Assembly (NCBI RefSeq): GCF_050847355.1
Contig: NZ_CP193755.1
Coordinates: 434,001-498,000, forward strand
Length of the DNA: 64,000 nucleotides
Source: Limimaricola sp027213785
GTDB taxonomy: Bacteria; Pseudomonadota; Alphaproteobacteria; Rhodobacterales; Rhodobacteraceae
Reading direction: 5' to 3'
Shown here: piece by piece, positions 1 to 8,766 of the stretch
Position numbering within the stretch: the first letter of the stretch is position 1
How the letters are laid out: every line of letters begins with the position of its first letter
Made by a program: the position numbers and the translations under genes
The notes under the pieces: model-generated
Told to the model about the DNA's origin: nothing
What the model saw: only the letters and a program-made list of their open reading frames with translations
Database searches by the model: none

Positions 1-44
1 AGACGAGCAGCGCCGTGGGCGAACTCGGCACCGCGCGATATAGG

Positions 45-488
45 TCAGCGCTCCACGCCACGGGCAGGGAAGGCGACGTGGCGCAGGAGCTTCATGCCTT
101 CGGGCGTGTTCTCGGCGACCAGCACGTATTCGCCCGGCAGCATGGCCCCGCCCATCTCGGGCGGCAGCGTCACGCTGTAGGTGCCAATGAAGAGCGTGTG
201 ATCCTCGCCCAGCGGAACCCTGTCGTCGATCTCGGCGGTGAAATCCGCGACATCCGGAAAGTCTGCCAAGCTCCGTGCGATGCTCTCGGCGCCCTCGAAG
301 CGGCCGCCGGTGGAGGGCATGTAGACTGCGGAGTCCGCGAGGTGCGGCGCGAGGGCATCGTCCTCGCCGCCAAGGGCTCGGGCGAACGCCTCGATCATCT
401 TCGCCTCCTCGGCCTCGATCGAGTCGGCCGCGACCGGGAGGGTGAGAGCTGCCATGGCGAGGGCGGTCAGTATTGTTGTGCGAAGCAT
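45..488 (-). CDS. Secreted SnoaL/DUF4440-like protein
   Basis: This 147-residue protein has an N-terminal signal peptide (basic MLRTT, a hydrophobic stretch and an AXA-type cleavage site near residue 21). The rest resembles the NTF2/SnoaL or DUF4440 fold: an early helix around EAKMIEAFARAL, then strands with a 'VYMPSTGGRFEG' segment typical of these pockets. The family includes ketosteroid-isomerase-like enzymes and orphan ligand-binding proteins, so the substrate is unknown. It is divergent from the LysR gene that starts at 637, which may regulate it; that is an inference from position only. It is alone on its strand here. A plain secreted hypothetical is the alternative. Confidence 0.6.
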   Translation of the reverse strand: MLRTTILTALAMAALTLPVAADSIEAEEAKMIEAFARALGGEDDALAPHLADSAVYMPSTGGRFEGAESIARSLADFPDVADFTAEIDDRVPLGEDHTLFIGTYSVTLPPEMGGAMLPGEYVLVAENTPEGMKLLRHVAFPARGVER

Positions 489-555
489 GGTGCTCCTCCT
501 ATGGTAATCTCCTGCCGTAGCGTCATGCGGTGGCAGGCCCTGTCATCGAGGATCA

Positions 556-591
556 TGCGACGGACCGTTTTCGCGTAGCTCATCCGTCGCA
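556..591. promoter_or_regulatory. 9-bp inverted repeat between the divergent SnoaL-like and LysR genes
   Basis: TGCGACGGA (556-564) and TCCGTCGCA (583-591) form a perfect inverted repeat with an 18-base spacer, 45 bases before the LysR start. LysR proteins commonly bind dyads in the divergent region next to their own gene, so this may be the operator. A simple hairpin in the lysR leader is the other reading. Confidence 0.35.
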
Positions 592-636
592 GAACCGTCC
601 TGCGGGAATGCAGACGCGCAAGGGGGAGTGGGTTTC

Positions 637-1530
637 ATGTTCGACTGGGACGATATCCGGCTATTTCTCGTCGTGGCGCAGGAAGGCTCGACGCTGGGGG
701 CATCGAAACGGCTGCACCTCAACCAGACGACCGTGAGCCGCCGCATCCAGGCACTGGAGCACGCACTCAAGCTGACGCTGTTCGAGCGCGATCCGCGCGG
801 CTACGCGGTGACGCCGCATGGTAGCGCCCTGCTCGACCTGGCGGGGCAGATGGCGGCGACGGCCGAGACGATCCAGAGCCGCGCCGATCGCCTGTCCCGC
901 GAGGTCTCGGGCGTTATACGGCTGACGGGCAACCCCGAGGCCATGGAGCATTGGGGCTTTCCGGTGCTCGCGCGGTTTCGCGCAAAGCACCCGGACATCG
1001 AGTTCGAGGTCGACATAAGCTCGGGCCAGATGTCACTGGAGAAGGGCGAGGCCGACATCGCCCTTCGGGCGGCGGACGAAATTACGGGCGATACGCTGAT
1101 CGCGCGCAAACTCGCCCTCATTCCCTGGGGGATTTATTGCAGCCGTCATTACGAGCGGCAGAACGGCGCGCCGCATGACCTCGAGGCTTGCGAGGGCCAC
1201 AAGTTCATCCTCTACAACGGCCGATTGGCCGAGGCGATCGGGGCCGCGCGCTGGCTGGCCGAACAGGTCGACGCGGCGGACCGGGCGCTTCAGGTGAATT
1301 CCGTCACCGGCATGGTCGGCTCGCTGCGCTCGGGCGCTGGGCTCGGGCTGTTGCCCTGCGTCGCCGGGGATTTCGAGCCCGATCTCGTGCCGTGCTTCCG
1401 GCACGAGAAGCTGCATCACACGCTTTGGGTCGTGGCCTCGAAGGAGGCCTACTCCCAGCCCCCGATCCGCCGCTTCATGAAGTTCGTCGGCGAGAACATC
1501 CCGCAGGGGCCGCTCTGGGGCCCAGTCTGA
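637..1530 (+). CDS. LysR-family transcriptional regulator
   Basis: This is a 297-residue LysR regulator. Residues 1-60 hold the winged helix-turn-helix (DDIRLFLVV, then GASKRLHLNQTTVSRRIQALE) and about 90-290 the effector-binding domain. I start it at the ATG at 637 because AGGGGGA lies at 621-627 with a 9-base spacer; the in-frame GTG at 628 would overlap that ribosome site. It is divergent from the secreted SnoaL-like gene and a dyad sits between them. Sequence features such as DWDDIRLFL suit the group of LysR proteins common in Rhodobacteraceae. The effector is unknown. Confidence 0.85.
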   Translation: MFDWDDIRLFLVVAQEGSTLGASKRLHLNQTTVSRRIQALEHALKLTLFERDPRGYAVTPHGSALLDLAGQMAATAETIQSRADRLSREVSGVIRLTGNPEAMEHWGFPVLARFRAKHPDIEFEVDISSGQMSLEKGEADIALRAADEITGDTLIARKLALIPWGIYCSRHYERQNGAPHDLEACEGHKFILYNGRLAEAIGAARWLAEQVDAADRALQVNSVTGMVGSLRSGAGLGLLPCVAGDFEPDLVPCFRHEKLHHTLWVVASKEAYSQPPIRRFMKFVGENIPQGPLWGPV

Positions 1531-1665
1531 CGGCTTGCCCATGCCTCTGCGCGAACGCCGTCCGGTTCTGCGCCTGTGTGGATACGGACATCGAAGATCC
1601 TCCGGCAGGCTATGGGTATCGGCGACGAGCAATGTCGTCGGCAGACCCAACCCATGGAGGACACC

Positions 1666-2013
1666 ATGTTCCCGTTCATCCGCAGCCTTGCCGTCTCGGC
1701 CCTTCTTGCTCTGCCGGTCGCGGCTTTTGCGCAGGACGCTCCGGTTCTGGTCGTGATCAGCCACCCGGTCGAGGACTATGCCGCCTGGCGGCAGATCTAC
1801 GATGACTTCTCCGACGAGCAGCAGGCCGGCGGCGTCGTCATGGAGCAAGTCTACCAGGACCCCGCCGATCCGAACAAAGTAACGGTCCTGCATGGCTTCG
1901 AAAGCCTCGAAGCCGCGGAGGGTTTCCTGAACTCCGACGAGCTGAAATCGGCGATGGAAGGCGCCGGCGTCGCGGCGCCGCCCACCGTGACGGTCGTGAC
2001 CCGGGCCGACTGA
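1666..2013 (+). CDS. Small secreted dimeric alpha-beta barrel (ABM-like) protein
   Basis: The product has 115 residues. Residues 1-22 are a signal peptide ending AFAQ. The mature part starts with a strand, PVLVVISHPVEDYAAW, followed by a helix and a second strand (KVTVLHGFES) and ends in a helix (SDELKSAMEGAG). That order fits the antibiotic-biosynthesis-monooxygenase/stress-response dimeric barrel fold. I chose the ATG at 1666 because GGAGGA (1656-1661) lies just upstream. No catalytic residues can be named. A perfect hairpin follows the stop, so it is probably monocistronic. Confidence 0.6.
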   Translation: MFPFIRSLAVSALLALPVAAFAQDAPVLVVISHPVEDYAAWRQIYDDFSDEQQAGGVVMEQVYQDPADPNKVTVLHGFESLEAAEGFLNSDELKSAMEGAGVAAPPTVTVVTRAD

Positions 2014-2577
2014 TCGGCTCCGACGCTCCGCATGGCATGCTTTGCGGAGCGTCGGTTCGCTCCGGACATGGTCGCTTGATCTGGCGCCTGAACATCTGCG
2101 CGCTCTGAGAGTAAATTGGTAGAAGGATCATTCGAACCTGCCGTTCGCCTGAATTGCGATCGGAAGTCGGCCTCGGGCCGGTCGCTTCGGCGCTCCATCA
2201 CGCAGGAAGGGCGGAAAGCGGTCATTCTCTGCGATCGATATGAACGGCTGCTATTCGGCCCAGATTTTTTTGACAGGGAAGGACTCGTAGCGAAATTCAC
2301 GCGGCTTCATGCATCACCCGATGGAGATCCTGCGGACAGCGACGGTATCGGACGGGACAGCCCCGCACAGCGACCCGGAACATAGATAGCTTCGCCCAAG
2401 AGTAGCCATCGATGAGCCGGATCTTGCTGCAAATGGCGTGGCGGATAGCACAGGCCTCTTCCCTTCGAGAAGTTCGTTGATAAGGTCTTCCATTACGCAT
2501 GTATCCAAGCTGCCGCTCTCTGGCGTTGCAGGGGCGAAACATGCCCTGGAGCCATTCTGTCTCCAGAATTATCTTGG
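2014..2577. other. Intergenic region without a credible gene
   Basis: Apart from the hairpin at 2020-2055 I see no gene here. Short open frames on both strands lack ribosome sites and recognisable protein features. Confidence 0.5.
2020..2055 (+). terminator. Terminator-like hairpin after the ABM-like gene
   Basis: CCGACGCTCCGCA (2020-2032) pairs perfectly over 13 bp with 2043-2055, with a 10-base loop, directly after the stop at 2013. There is no T-run, so termination strength is uncertain. Confidence 0.6.
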
Positions 2578-3264
2578 ATGGTCGCCACGGTGGCGGATGT
2601 CGGTAGAGAAAGCGCTGCTCCGGAGGCTGGCAAGGCGTGGGGCGGCGATATCCCCAATCCGGCGCGCAAGCGGCTGTCGGAGGTCCTGCTCCAGATCACC
2701 GCGGACAAATCCCGCTCCGAGATGACGCTGAACGAGTTGATGACGCTTCTCAAGGGGCGGGGACGGGCGGCGCTGATCCTTCTGTTCGCGCTGCCGAACG
2801 TGCTGCCCGCGCCACCCGGGCTGTCGGCCGTGCTGGGGCTGCCGCTGCTGTATCTATGTGCGCAGATGATGCTTGGGCGCATGCCCTGGCTGCCGGCGTT
2901 CATCGGGGAGCGGGGCATGATGTTCCCGGCCTTCGTCGCGGTGGTGCAACGGACCGTTCCGATCCTGACGCGCGCCGAGCGGATGCTTCGGCCGCGGGCG
3001 GCATGGCTCGTGGCGCCGCGATCGGAACGGATGCTCGGAGGTCTCGCGCTGATCCTCGCGATAGTCGTCACGCTGCCGATACCGCTCGGCAACATGCTTC
3101 CAGCCTTTGCGATCTGCCTTCTCGCGCTCGGGGTGCTTGAGCGTGACGGGCTGTGGGCCGGCATCGGCGCGATCATGGGCGTCGCCGCGCTTCTGCTCTC
3201 CGCTGCCGTGGTCTATGCCATGCTCAGGGCGGCTCTGCTCATCCTGCTCGGCGCCTTTGCCTAA
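2578..3264 (+). CDS. ExoD-family exopolysaccharide synthesis protein
   Basis: This 228-residue membrane protein matches the ExoD family: a soluble N-terminal helix (SEVLLQITADKSRSEMTLNELMTLLKGRGRA, given here as the region near residues 34-64), the hydrophobic LLFALPNVLPAPPG segment, then several membrane spans and a conserved region around residues 140-165. ExoD proteins affect exopolysaccharide production and alkaline or stress tolerance in rhizobia; the molecular activity is not established. The ribosome site before 2578 is weak. It lies 35 bases upstream of the CBS-domain gene and is probably co-transcribed with it. Confidence 0.8.
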   Translation: MVATVADVGRESAAPEAGKAWGGDIPNPARKRLSEVLLQITADKSRSEMTLNELMTLLKGRGRAALILLFALPNVLPAPPGLSAVLGLPLLYLCAQMMLGRMPWLPAFIGERGMMFPAFVAVVQRTVPILTRAERMLRPRAAWLVAPRSERMLGGLALILAIVVTLPIPLGNMLPAFAICLLALGVLERDGLWAGIGAIMGVAALLLSAAVVYAMLRAALLILLGAFA

Positions 3265-3299
3265 GGGCCGGGCGACACCCATGCCTGTCAAGGTTCTCC

Positions 3300-4583
3300 A
3301 TGCTTTTCGAAATCTCTCTCGTCCTTGCGCTGATCGTCCTGAACGGGGTTCTGGCGATGTCGGAACTGGCGGTCGTCTCGTCTCGGCCCGCCCGACTTCA
3401 GGCACGGGTCAGCCGGGGCGACCGCGGGGCGCAGGTCGCGCTGCGGCTGGCCGAGGCACCTGGCAGGTTTCTCTCCTCGGTCCAGATCGGCATTACTCTC
3501 GTCGGCATCCTGTCCGGCGCTCTGTCCGGAGCCACGCTGGGCTTGCGTCTTGCCAGCGTTCTACCGGAGGTCGGCGTGCCCGTGCGGTTCGCCGAAGAAG
3601 TCGGCGTGGGTGCCGTGGTGGTGGTCATCACCTATCTCTCGCTGATCGTGGGTGAGCTCGTCCCGAAACAGATCGCGTTGTCGGACCCCGAAGCCGTCGC
3701 CTCCCGTGTCGCCCCGGCCATGCGCCGTCTGGCGCAGGCCGCTTCGCCACTGGTCTGGCTGCTCGACCGGTCCGGAGCCCTCGTGCTTGCTCTGCTTGGT
3801 CAGTCGGGGCGTCGCAGCGCGAAAGTGAGCGATGAGGAGATCCGCATGCTGATCTCCGAAGCGGAGAGCGCCGGTGTCATCGAGAAGGCCGAAACCGATA
3901 TGATCGCGGGGGTCATGCGCGTGGCCGACCGCACGGCGCGCGGCCTGATGACACCGCGCCATGATGTCGAGATTGCCCGGGCGGAGGAAAGCCGGGACGA
4001 GATCCTCGCACGGTTCCGAGCCTCGGGGCGCTCCCGCCTGCCGCTGCGCCATGGTAGCCCCGACGACATCATCGGCATCCTGCACAGTCGCGACCTGCTT
4101 TTGACGGCCGCCGGCACTTTCGATCCGGTTGCGATGGCCCGAGCTGTGCCGGTTGTCCACGAGTCCCTGCCAGCGACCCAAGTCATCGAACGGTTGAAGG
4201 CGGCACCCGCTCACATGCTCCTGGTCTATGACGAGTATGGACACTTCGAGGGGATCATCACCCCGATGGACATCCTCGGCGCCATTACTGGCAGTTTCGA
4301 CGAAACCGAGCAGGATGAGCCCAAGGTTGTGGAGCGTCAGGATGGATCTCTACTCGTTGCCGGCTGGATGCCGGTCGACGAGTTCGCGGCCCGTATCGGG
4401 CTCGAGATCGAGGACCGACCGTCCTACGAGACCGTCAGCGGACTCGTGCTCGACCGCGCAGGGGAACTGCTCGAGGTCGGGCAGCACATCAATATTGATG
4501 ACTGGCGCATCGAGGTGGTCGATCTGGATGGTCGCCGGATCGACAAGCTGCTCGTCTCGAAGCAAGCAGTTCGGCCGGTTTGA
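3300..4583 (+). CDS. CNNM/CorC-HlyC-type CBS-domain membrane protein
   Basis: The 427-residue product has the full hemolysin-C/CorB layout: a DUF21/CNNM membrane domain (about 1-195, starting MLFEISLVLALIVLNG), a pair of CBS domains (about 215-335, with the LMTPRHDVE and HMLLVYDEYGHFEGIIT segments), and a C-terminal CorC/HlyC FAD-like domain (about 345-425). The family is tied to magnesium/cobalt efflux; direct hemolysin activity is not expected. I start at the ATG at 3300, preceded by AAGG. It follows the ExoD gene closely and converges with the TauE/SafE gene. Confidence 0.85.
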   Translation: MLFEISLVLALIVLNGVLAMSELAVVSSRPARLQARVSRGDRGAQVALRLAEAPGRFLSSVQIGITLVGILSGALSGATLGLRLASVLPEVGVPVRFAEEVGVGAVVVVITYLSLIVGELVPKQIALSDPEAVASRVAPAMRRLAQAASPLVWLLDRSGALVLALLGQSGRRSAKVSDEEIRMLISEAESAGVIEKAETDMIAGVMRVADRTARGLMTPRHDVEIARAEESRDEILARFRASGRSRLPLRHGSPDDIIGILHSRDLLLTAAGTFDPVAMARAVPVVHESLPATQVIERLKAAPAHMLLVYDEYGHFEGIITPMDILGAITGSFDETEQDEPKVVERQDGSLLVAGWMPVDEFAARIGLEIEDRPSYETVSGLVLDRAGELLEVGQHINIDDWRIEVVDLDGRRIDKLLVSKQAVRPV

Positions 4584-4716
4584 CCGAGCATGCGACCATT
4601 CCCGTTGCGACAGTGTGAACTTGGCAGCTGGGGAATGTCTGGATGGACGTCAGCGAGGCTGGCCGATCCGACGAAGCTCGGATGGTGCAGGTGTCTGACA
4701 ATATCAGTCCCTCGCC

Positions 4717-5460
4717 TCAACCCAGCGCGGACAGAACGCCGCGAATGCCGAGTATGATGATCAGAAGGCCGACGACGATCATCAGCGGGCGTCTGGGCGC
4801 GTACCGGACCGCCAAGGCTGCGAACGGAGCAGCCGGGAGCCCGCCGACCACCAGCGCCAGCGCTGCCATGCCGAATTCCGACAGCCCGAGATGCCCAGCG
4901 AAGGTGACAGTGATCGCCGACGTGACGAAGAATTCCGCCGCATTCGAAGACCCGATCATGTGCCGTGCGGAACCTCCCGAGGCGAGCAGTGTGCTCGACA
5001 CCACCGGGCCCCAGCCGCCGCCCCCGACGGCGTCCACGAACCCCCCGGCGAGGCCGAGCCTCCGAACGCCCTTCGGTGGATGGATGCCCGGCACTGCGCG
5101 GAACGCCTTCCACAGAACGACGCCGCCCATGAGCACGAGATAGGCCGATACCAACGGGGCGAGCATGTCGCCGAGGCCGGTGGCCAGTAGGCTCGCCCCG
5201 GCCATGCCGCCAAGGGCGCCCGAGATCGCCAGGGGCCGAACCAGCTTCCAGTCGACGTTTCGCGCCAGATGGTGCGAGGTCGCGCTGACGCCGGTGGTGG
5301 CAGTTTCGGCCAGATGGACTGCGGCGCTTGCCGCCGCCGGCGTAAAACCAAGCGTCAGCAACAGTGATGTCGAGGTCAGCCCGTAGGCCATACCAAGAGC
5401 GCCGTCGATCATCTGGGCTACGAAACCCACAACCACGATCTGCCAGAATACGTCACCCAT
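4717..5460 (-). CDS. TauE/SafE-family sulfite/organosulfonate exporter
   Basis: A 247-residue polytopic protein of the TauE/SafE family. The N-terminal span (VVGFVAQMIDGALGMAYG) and the mid-protein repeat (GFVDAVGGGGWGPV) are the two hallmark motifs of the family repeats; about eight membrane spans can be traced. I start at the ATG at 5460 because the longer frame upstream is proline/arginine-rich and unlike the family. Members export sulfite, sulfoacetate or related sulfur compounds, but substrate specificity varies. It is far from the sulfur island of this window and stands alone, so a role in that pathway is only possible. Confidence 0.8.
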   Translation of the reverse strand: MGDVFWQIVVVGFVAQMIDGALGMAYGLTSTSLLLTLGFTPAAASAAVHLAETATTGVSATSHHLARNVDWKLVRPLAISGALGGMAGASLLATGLGDMLAPLVSAYLVLMGGVVLWKAFRAVPGIHPPKGVRRLGLAGGFVDAVGGGGWGPVVSSTLLASGGSARHMIGSSNAAEFFVTSAITVTFAGHLGLSEFGMAALALVVGGLPAAPFAALAVRYAPRRPLMIVVGLLIIILGIRGVLSALG

Positions 5461-5831
5461 GGCAGACCACCCGGCGGCAGTTCTGCTCTGGGACTGGTTG
5501 AGCCCGCCGTACCTCGCGCTCGGATCGGGGTCCACGCTTAGCACAATTGAAGGCTGCAACTCTGCCGGGCTGCTTCGGCTCGTTGGAGCCCCGAAGCGCT
5601 TGTCCCTGCCGGCCTTTGGATTGGGTTGCTGGGGCCACAGGGAGGCGGTGGGAAAACCCTGCGAAGGTCGATGCAACCGTTCGCGAAACCGATGATCTCA
5701 ATCTATGCTCCGCACAGACCCGGTATGCCGGGCTCCATCCTGTCCCGAATGCCTTTGCCCGATGCGAACCGGAGAAGCAGCCGGTATCGGCATTGAAGAC
5801 GCGAGTTACATTCTGACCGAATTCCGCCGCC

Positions 5832-5957
5832 TACAAGAGACACAATCGGGATGCCCGGTTGCAGACCCCGCCAAACGACGCAGCGTTACGGTAGCGGGAA
5901 GCGGCGTAACGCCAGTGCAACCAAGGAGGGTGAGAATATTTCTTGCCGCCTCTTGTA
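5832..5957 (+). ncRNA. Candidate structured RNA leader upstream of the TerC gene
   Basis: Three inverted repeats are nested: TACAAGAG (5832-5839) with CTCTTGTA (5950-5957), GGTTGCA (5857-5863) with TGCAACC (5916-5922), and GCGTTACG (5883-5890) with CGTAACGC (5905-5912). All are perfect. Together they would fold about 126 bases into one long arm with internal loops, closed by a basal stem. TerC/Alx genes are often under Mn- or pH-responsive leader RNAs (yybP-ykoY class), but I do not find that class's conserved GGGGAGUA and AGACCU elements. This is a candidate RNA of unknown class; transcription is inferred. Confidence 0.4.
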
Positions 5958-5968
5958 ATCGCCCCAGG

Positions 5969-6066
5969 AGAGGGGGATCTATCATCGTGCGGGCCGGGCC
6001 CCTCTGACGTTGGATCTTCCACGTGATGTCGGACCGCATCGGGTGTGCCCGATGGTATTGGGGTCC
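5969..6066 (+). promoter_or_regulatory. Two further hairpins between the structured leader and the TerC start
   Basis: AGAGGGG (5969-5975) pairs with CCCCTCT (5999-6005). Further down, GGACC and GGTCC enclose an ATCGGG/CCCGAT hairpin with a TGTG loop at about 6031-6066. The second could act as an attenuator or anti-attenuator partner of the upstream structure. This is from pairing alone. Confidence 0.35.
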
Positions 6067-6109
6067 AAACACCCCCAACCTCGGGTGCGGTCATGCACAA
6101 GAGGTCATC

Positions 6110-7141
6110 GTGGAAATCCTGTTTCTTCTGTTTCTCGGCCAGCCGCTCTGGATGTGGCTGGTCTTCATGGCGCTGGTCGCCGCTCTGCTGATCTTCGATC
6201 TGGGCGTATTACACAGCGACGATCACGAGATCGGCGTCGCCGAGAGCCTGAAGCTCTCAGCCATGTACATCACGCTTGGCCTCTCCTTCGCGGGCTTCAT
6301 CTGGTGGCAGATGGGTGGCGAGGCGACGGCGCAGTATCTCACCGCATTCGTCGTCGAGAAGACGCTGGCGATGGACAACATCTTCGTCATCGCGCTGATC
6401 TTCGGCTTCTTCGCGATCCCGCGGCAGTATCAGCACCGGGTGCTGTTCTGGGGTATCCTCGGCGTGATCGCATTGCGCGGGCTGATGATCGGCCTCGGCG
6501 CCACCATCGTCGCCGAATACCACTGGGTGCTCTACTTCTTCGCCGCCTTCCTGATCGTCACCGGCATCAAGATGCTGTTCGTCACGGAGGGCGATCACGA
6601 CATTTCGGACAACAGGCTGCTCAAGTTCCTCAAGCGCCGCCTGCCGGTGACGGACGAACTGCACGGCCATGCCTTCACCTTGAAGCGCGCCGACCCGGCA
6701 ACGGGCCGGATGAAGCGCTACGTCACGCCGCTGCTGCTGGCCCTGATGCTGATCGAGGTGGCCGATCTCGTGTTCGCGGTGGACTCGGTGCCGGCGGTGT
6801 TCACCATCACCACCGACCCCTACATCGTCTATACCTCGAACATCTTTGCGATCCTCGGGCTGCGGGCGCTCTACTTCGCGCTGGCGGCGGTGCTGCACCG
6901 CTTCGCCTACCTGAAATACGCGCTGTCGCTGCTGCTGGTGTTCATCGGCTCCAAGGTCTTCGTGGCCGAAGCATTGGGTTGGGAGAAGTTCCCGCCGGCC
7001 TGGTCGCTCGGCATCACCTTCGCGATCCTCGGTGCTGGCGTGGCCTTCTCGCTGTGGAAGACCGGGCGGGGGCAAGTGCTGGTCCATGCGGAGCAACCGG
7101 CGGCGCAGACGGTCGCGATCCCGGTGGCGCGCGAGAGCTGA
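6110..7141 (+). CDS. TerC/Alx-family membrane protein
   Basis: The 343-residue product is a TerC-family polytopic protein. Hallmarks are ALLIFDLGVLH near the start, EKTLAMDNIFVIALIFGFF (about residues 83-101), and the DSVPAVFTITTDP and SNIFAILGLRALYF segments in the second half, with acidic residues inside membrane spans that bind metal. Alx of E. coli exports manganese and related proteins metalate secreted enzymes. I choose the GTG at 6110 because AAGAGG lies at 6099-6104 and the family motif begins directly after it; the open frame extends further upstream into the structured leader. A strong terminator follows. Confidence 0.85.
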   Translation: MEILFLLFLGQPLWMWLVFMALVAALLIFDLGVLHSDDHEIGVAESLKLSAMYITLGLSFAGFIWWQMGGEATAQYLTAFVVEKTLAMDNIFVIALIFGFFAIPRQYQHRVLFWGILGVIALRGLMIGLGATIVAEYHWVLYFFAAFLIVTGIKMLFVTEGDHDISDNRLLKFLKRRLPVTDELHGHAFTLKRADPATGRMKRYVTPLLLALMLIEVADLVFAVDSVPAVFTITTDPYIVYTSNIFAILGLRALYFALAAVLHRFAYLKYALSLLLVFIGSKVFVAEALGWEKFPPAWSLGITFAILGAGVAFSLWKTGRGQVLVHAEQPAAQTVAIPVARES

Positions 7142-7172
7142 CCGGCCGCCGTCCACGGACCGCACGGCAGGG

Positions 7173-7200
7173 AGGGCCCGGCATGGTGGTGCCGGGCCCT
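7173..7200 (+). terminator. Terminator hairpin after the TerC gene
   Basis: AGGGCCCGGCA (7173-7183) pairs perfectly with 7190-7200 across a TGGTGG loop, 31 bases after the stop. Confidence 0.7.
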
Positions 7201-7543
7201 TACGCTTCACCTGTCAGGCCAGACAGTATGGTAGGTAAGCAAGTGAGAGCCGAAGTTTGGCGCAGGGCCAATCGGCTGCCTGCCATTCTCTGGTATTCAA
7301 CTCGCGCGACTGCTCGCCTCGGACTTGGTCGCGCCCTTATTGCGGCTCAGCCTATCAGTAGCAAAGCGCTTCACTACCAAGCGATTACCGGTAGTGCGTT
7401 TCTTCGGCCAAGTCAGGAACGGCCTCACCCAGCCGGGTTAAACGCGACTCGGAAATTCAGTCTGACGGCCGAGTGCTTTGCAGCGCAGAGCGGTGACAGC
7501 AACAAATGACAATCTAACCTCTGACCGAATTCTGGCAGCCGGC
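7201..7543. other. Intergenic region, nothing identified
   Basis: This 343-base stretch lies between the TerC terminator and the 3' end of the exchanger gene on the other strand. I see no gene, repeat or hairpin of note. Confidence 0.5.
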
Positions 7544-8521
7544 CTACGGCCAAAGAACGTAGAGGTAGGCCAGATAGCCGGCCAGCAGCACGGCGCCCTC
7601 CCAGCGGGCGATCCTCAGGCCGGTGACTGCGAAAATCACGAGCAGGAGGGACACCCCGACCATCAGGAGGTTGTCGAAGGTGACGATCTGCTCCGGCACC
7701 CGTGCGGGGGAGATGAGCGCAGTGCCGCCACCGATTCCCAGGATGTTGTAAATGTTCGAGCCGACGATGTTGCCGAAGGCCACGTCGCTCTGGCGCTTGA
7801 AGGCGGCCACCACCGAGGTGACCAGTTCCGGCATCGAGGTGCCGACGGCCACGATGGTCAGACCGATTACGGTCTCCGGTATGCCGAAGGACTGAGCGAT
7901 CGCCACCGCGCCTTTCACGAGGAAGGCGCCCCCGACCACCACCAGCACGAGACCGCCGACCGCCAGCAGAAGGGGCGTGATCATGCCGCCCGCAGATGAC
8001 GGCTTCGGATGCAGGCCCGGGTCCACTGCTTCCAGCGCCGCGGCCTTGTCGTAGATGGCTCCATGCTCCGCGGCAGAACTTTCCTGCCGGAAGGCGAGGT
8101 AGATGTAGGCGATGAGGGCTGCGATGAGAGCGACGCCGACGAGTCGCCCGAGCGGCATGGCGAACGAGAGGACGGCGAAGACCGCGGCGACCCCGAGCAT
8201 GACGACGGCATCCCGGCGCAGCGCCGAGGAGGGGACCGCGATGGGCAGGATCATCGCGGAGATGCCAAGGATCAGAAGGATGTTGGCGATGTTCGAGCCG
8301 ACGATGTTGCCGAATGCGATCCCCGGTGATCCCGACAGCGCCGCCTGAACAGAGGTCACGAGTTCGGGCGTGGAGGTCCCGAACCCCACGAGCGTGAGAC
8401 CGATCACGAGGGGGGAGACCCCCAGCCGCTCGGCGACCTGCACCGCGCCGCGGACCAGGAGATCCCCGCCAGCGATCAGCAGGACAAGCCCTCCGATCAG
8501 CGGCAGCCACATGTCCATCAT
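7544..8521 (-). CDS. Sodium/calcium exchanger family protein (CaxA/YrbG type)
   Basis: This 325-residue protein carries two homologous Na/Ca-exchanger halves. The first alpha repeat shows VGFGTSTPELVTS and GNIVGSNIANILLILG, the second VAVGTSMPELVTS and GNIVGSNIYNILGIGG; the two are separated by a cytoplasmic loop near residues 150-175. About ten membrane spans are expected. Start: an ATG at 8521 with GGAG about nine bases upstream; 8518 is an equally plausible in-frame ATG. Members use the sodium or proton gradient to export calcium. It is divergent from the MscS gene. Confidence 0.88.
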   Translation of the reverse strand: MMDMWLPLIGGLVLLIAGGDLLVRGAVQVAERLGVSPLVIGLTLVGFGTSTPELVTSVQAALSGSPGIAFGNIVGSNIANILLILGISAMILPIAVPSSALRRDAVVMLGVAAVFAVLSFAMPLGRLVGVALIAALIAYIYLAFRQESSAAEHGAIYDKAAALEAVDPGLHPKPSSAGGMITPLLLAVGGLVLVVVGGAFLVKGAVAIAQSFGIPETVIGLTIVAVGTSMPELVTSVVAAFKRQSDVAFGNIVGSNIYNILGIGGGTALISPARVPEQIVTFDNLLMVGVSLLLVIFAVTGLRIARWEGAVLLAGYLAYLYVLWP

Positions 8522-8766
8522 CGTCCAAACTCCGTCATCATCGTCTGTCCATCGTGTCCGGGCCCACGATGATATGTCAGATGACGCTTGTGACCCGCTG
8601 ATGCTGCCGCCGGGATCACCCGGCCGGACTGTGATGGCTGCGGTAGGATGGCCTGCCATCGACCGATGCGCTCGCGTGGACGCCAAGGCCGATAAGATGT
8701 GGGCATTGGAGGCGGGCGCTGTCCGAAATGCTTGCCTCCAGTCTTTGCCGCACTCAGTTTCCGCCC

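Larger units (their letters stand above)
5461..6109. other. Long divergent intergenic region, leader of the TerC gene
   Basis: About 650 bases separate TauE/SafE from the TerC gene. I see no convincing gene. The half nearest TerC is rich in nested inverted repeats, described under the structured-leader entries. Confidence 0.55.

Noticed and set aside
628..636. GTG at 628 as the start of the LysR gene
   Set aside because: It lies against the AGGGGGA ribosome site, which is well spaced for the ATG at 637.
2116..2542. Small open frames after the ABM-like gene
   Set aside because: No ribosome sites and no recognisable protein features on either strand.
5832..6109. Canonical yybP-ykoY riboswitch before the TerC gene
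   Set aside because: The conserved loop sequences of that class could not be found, so only an unclassified structured leader is reported.
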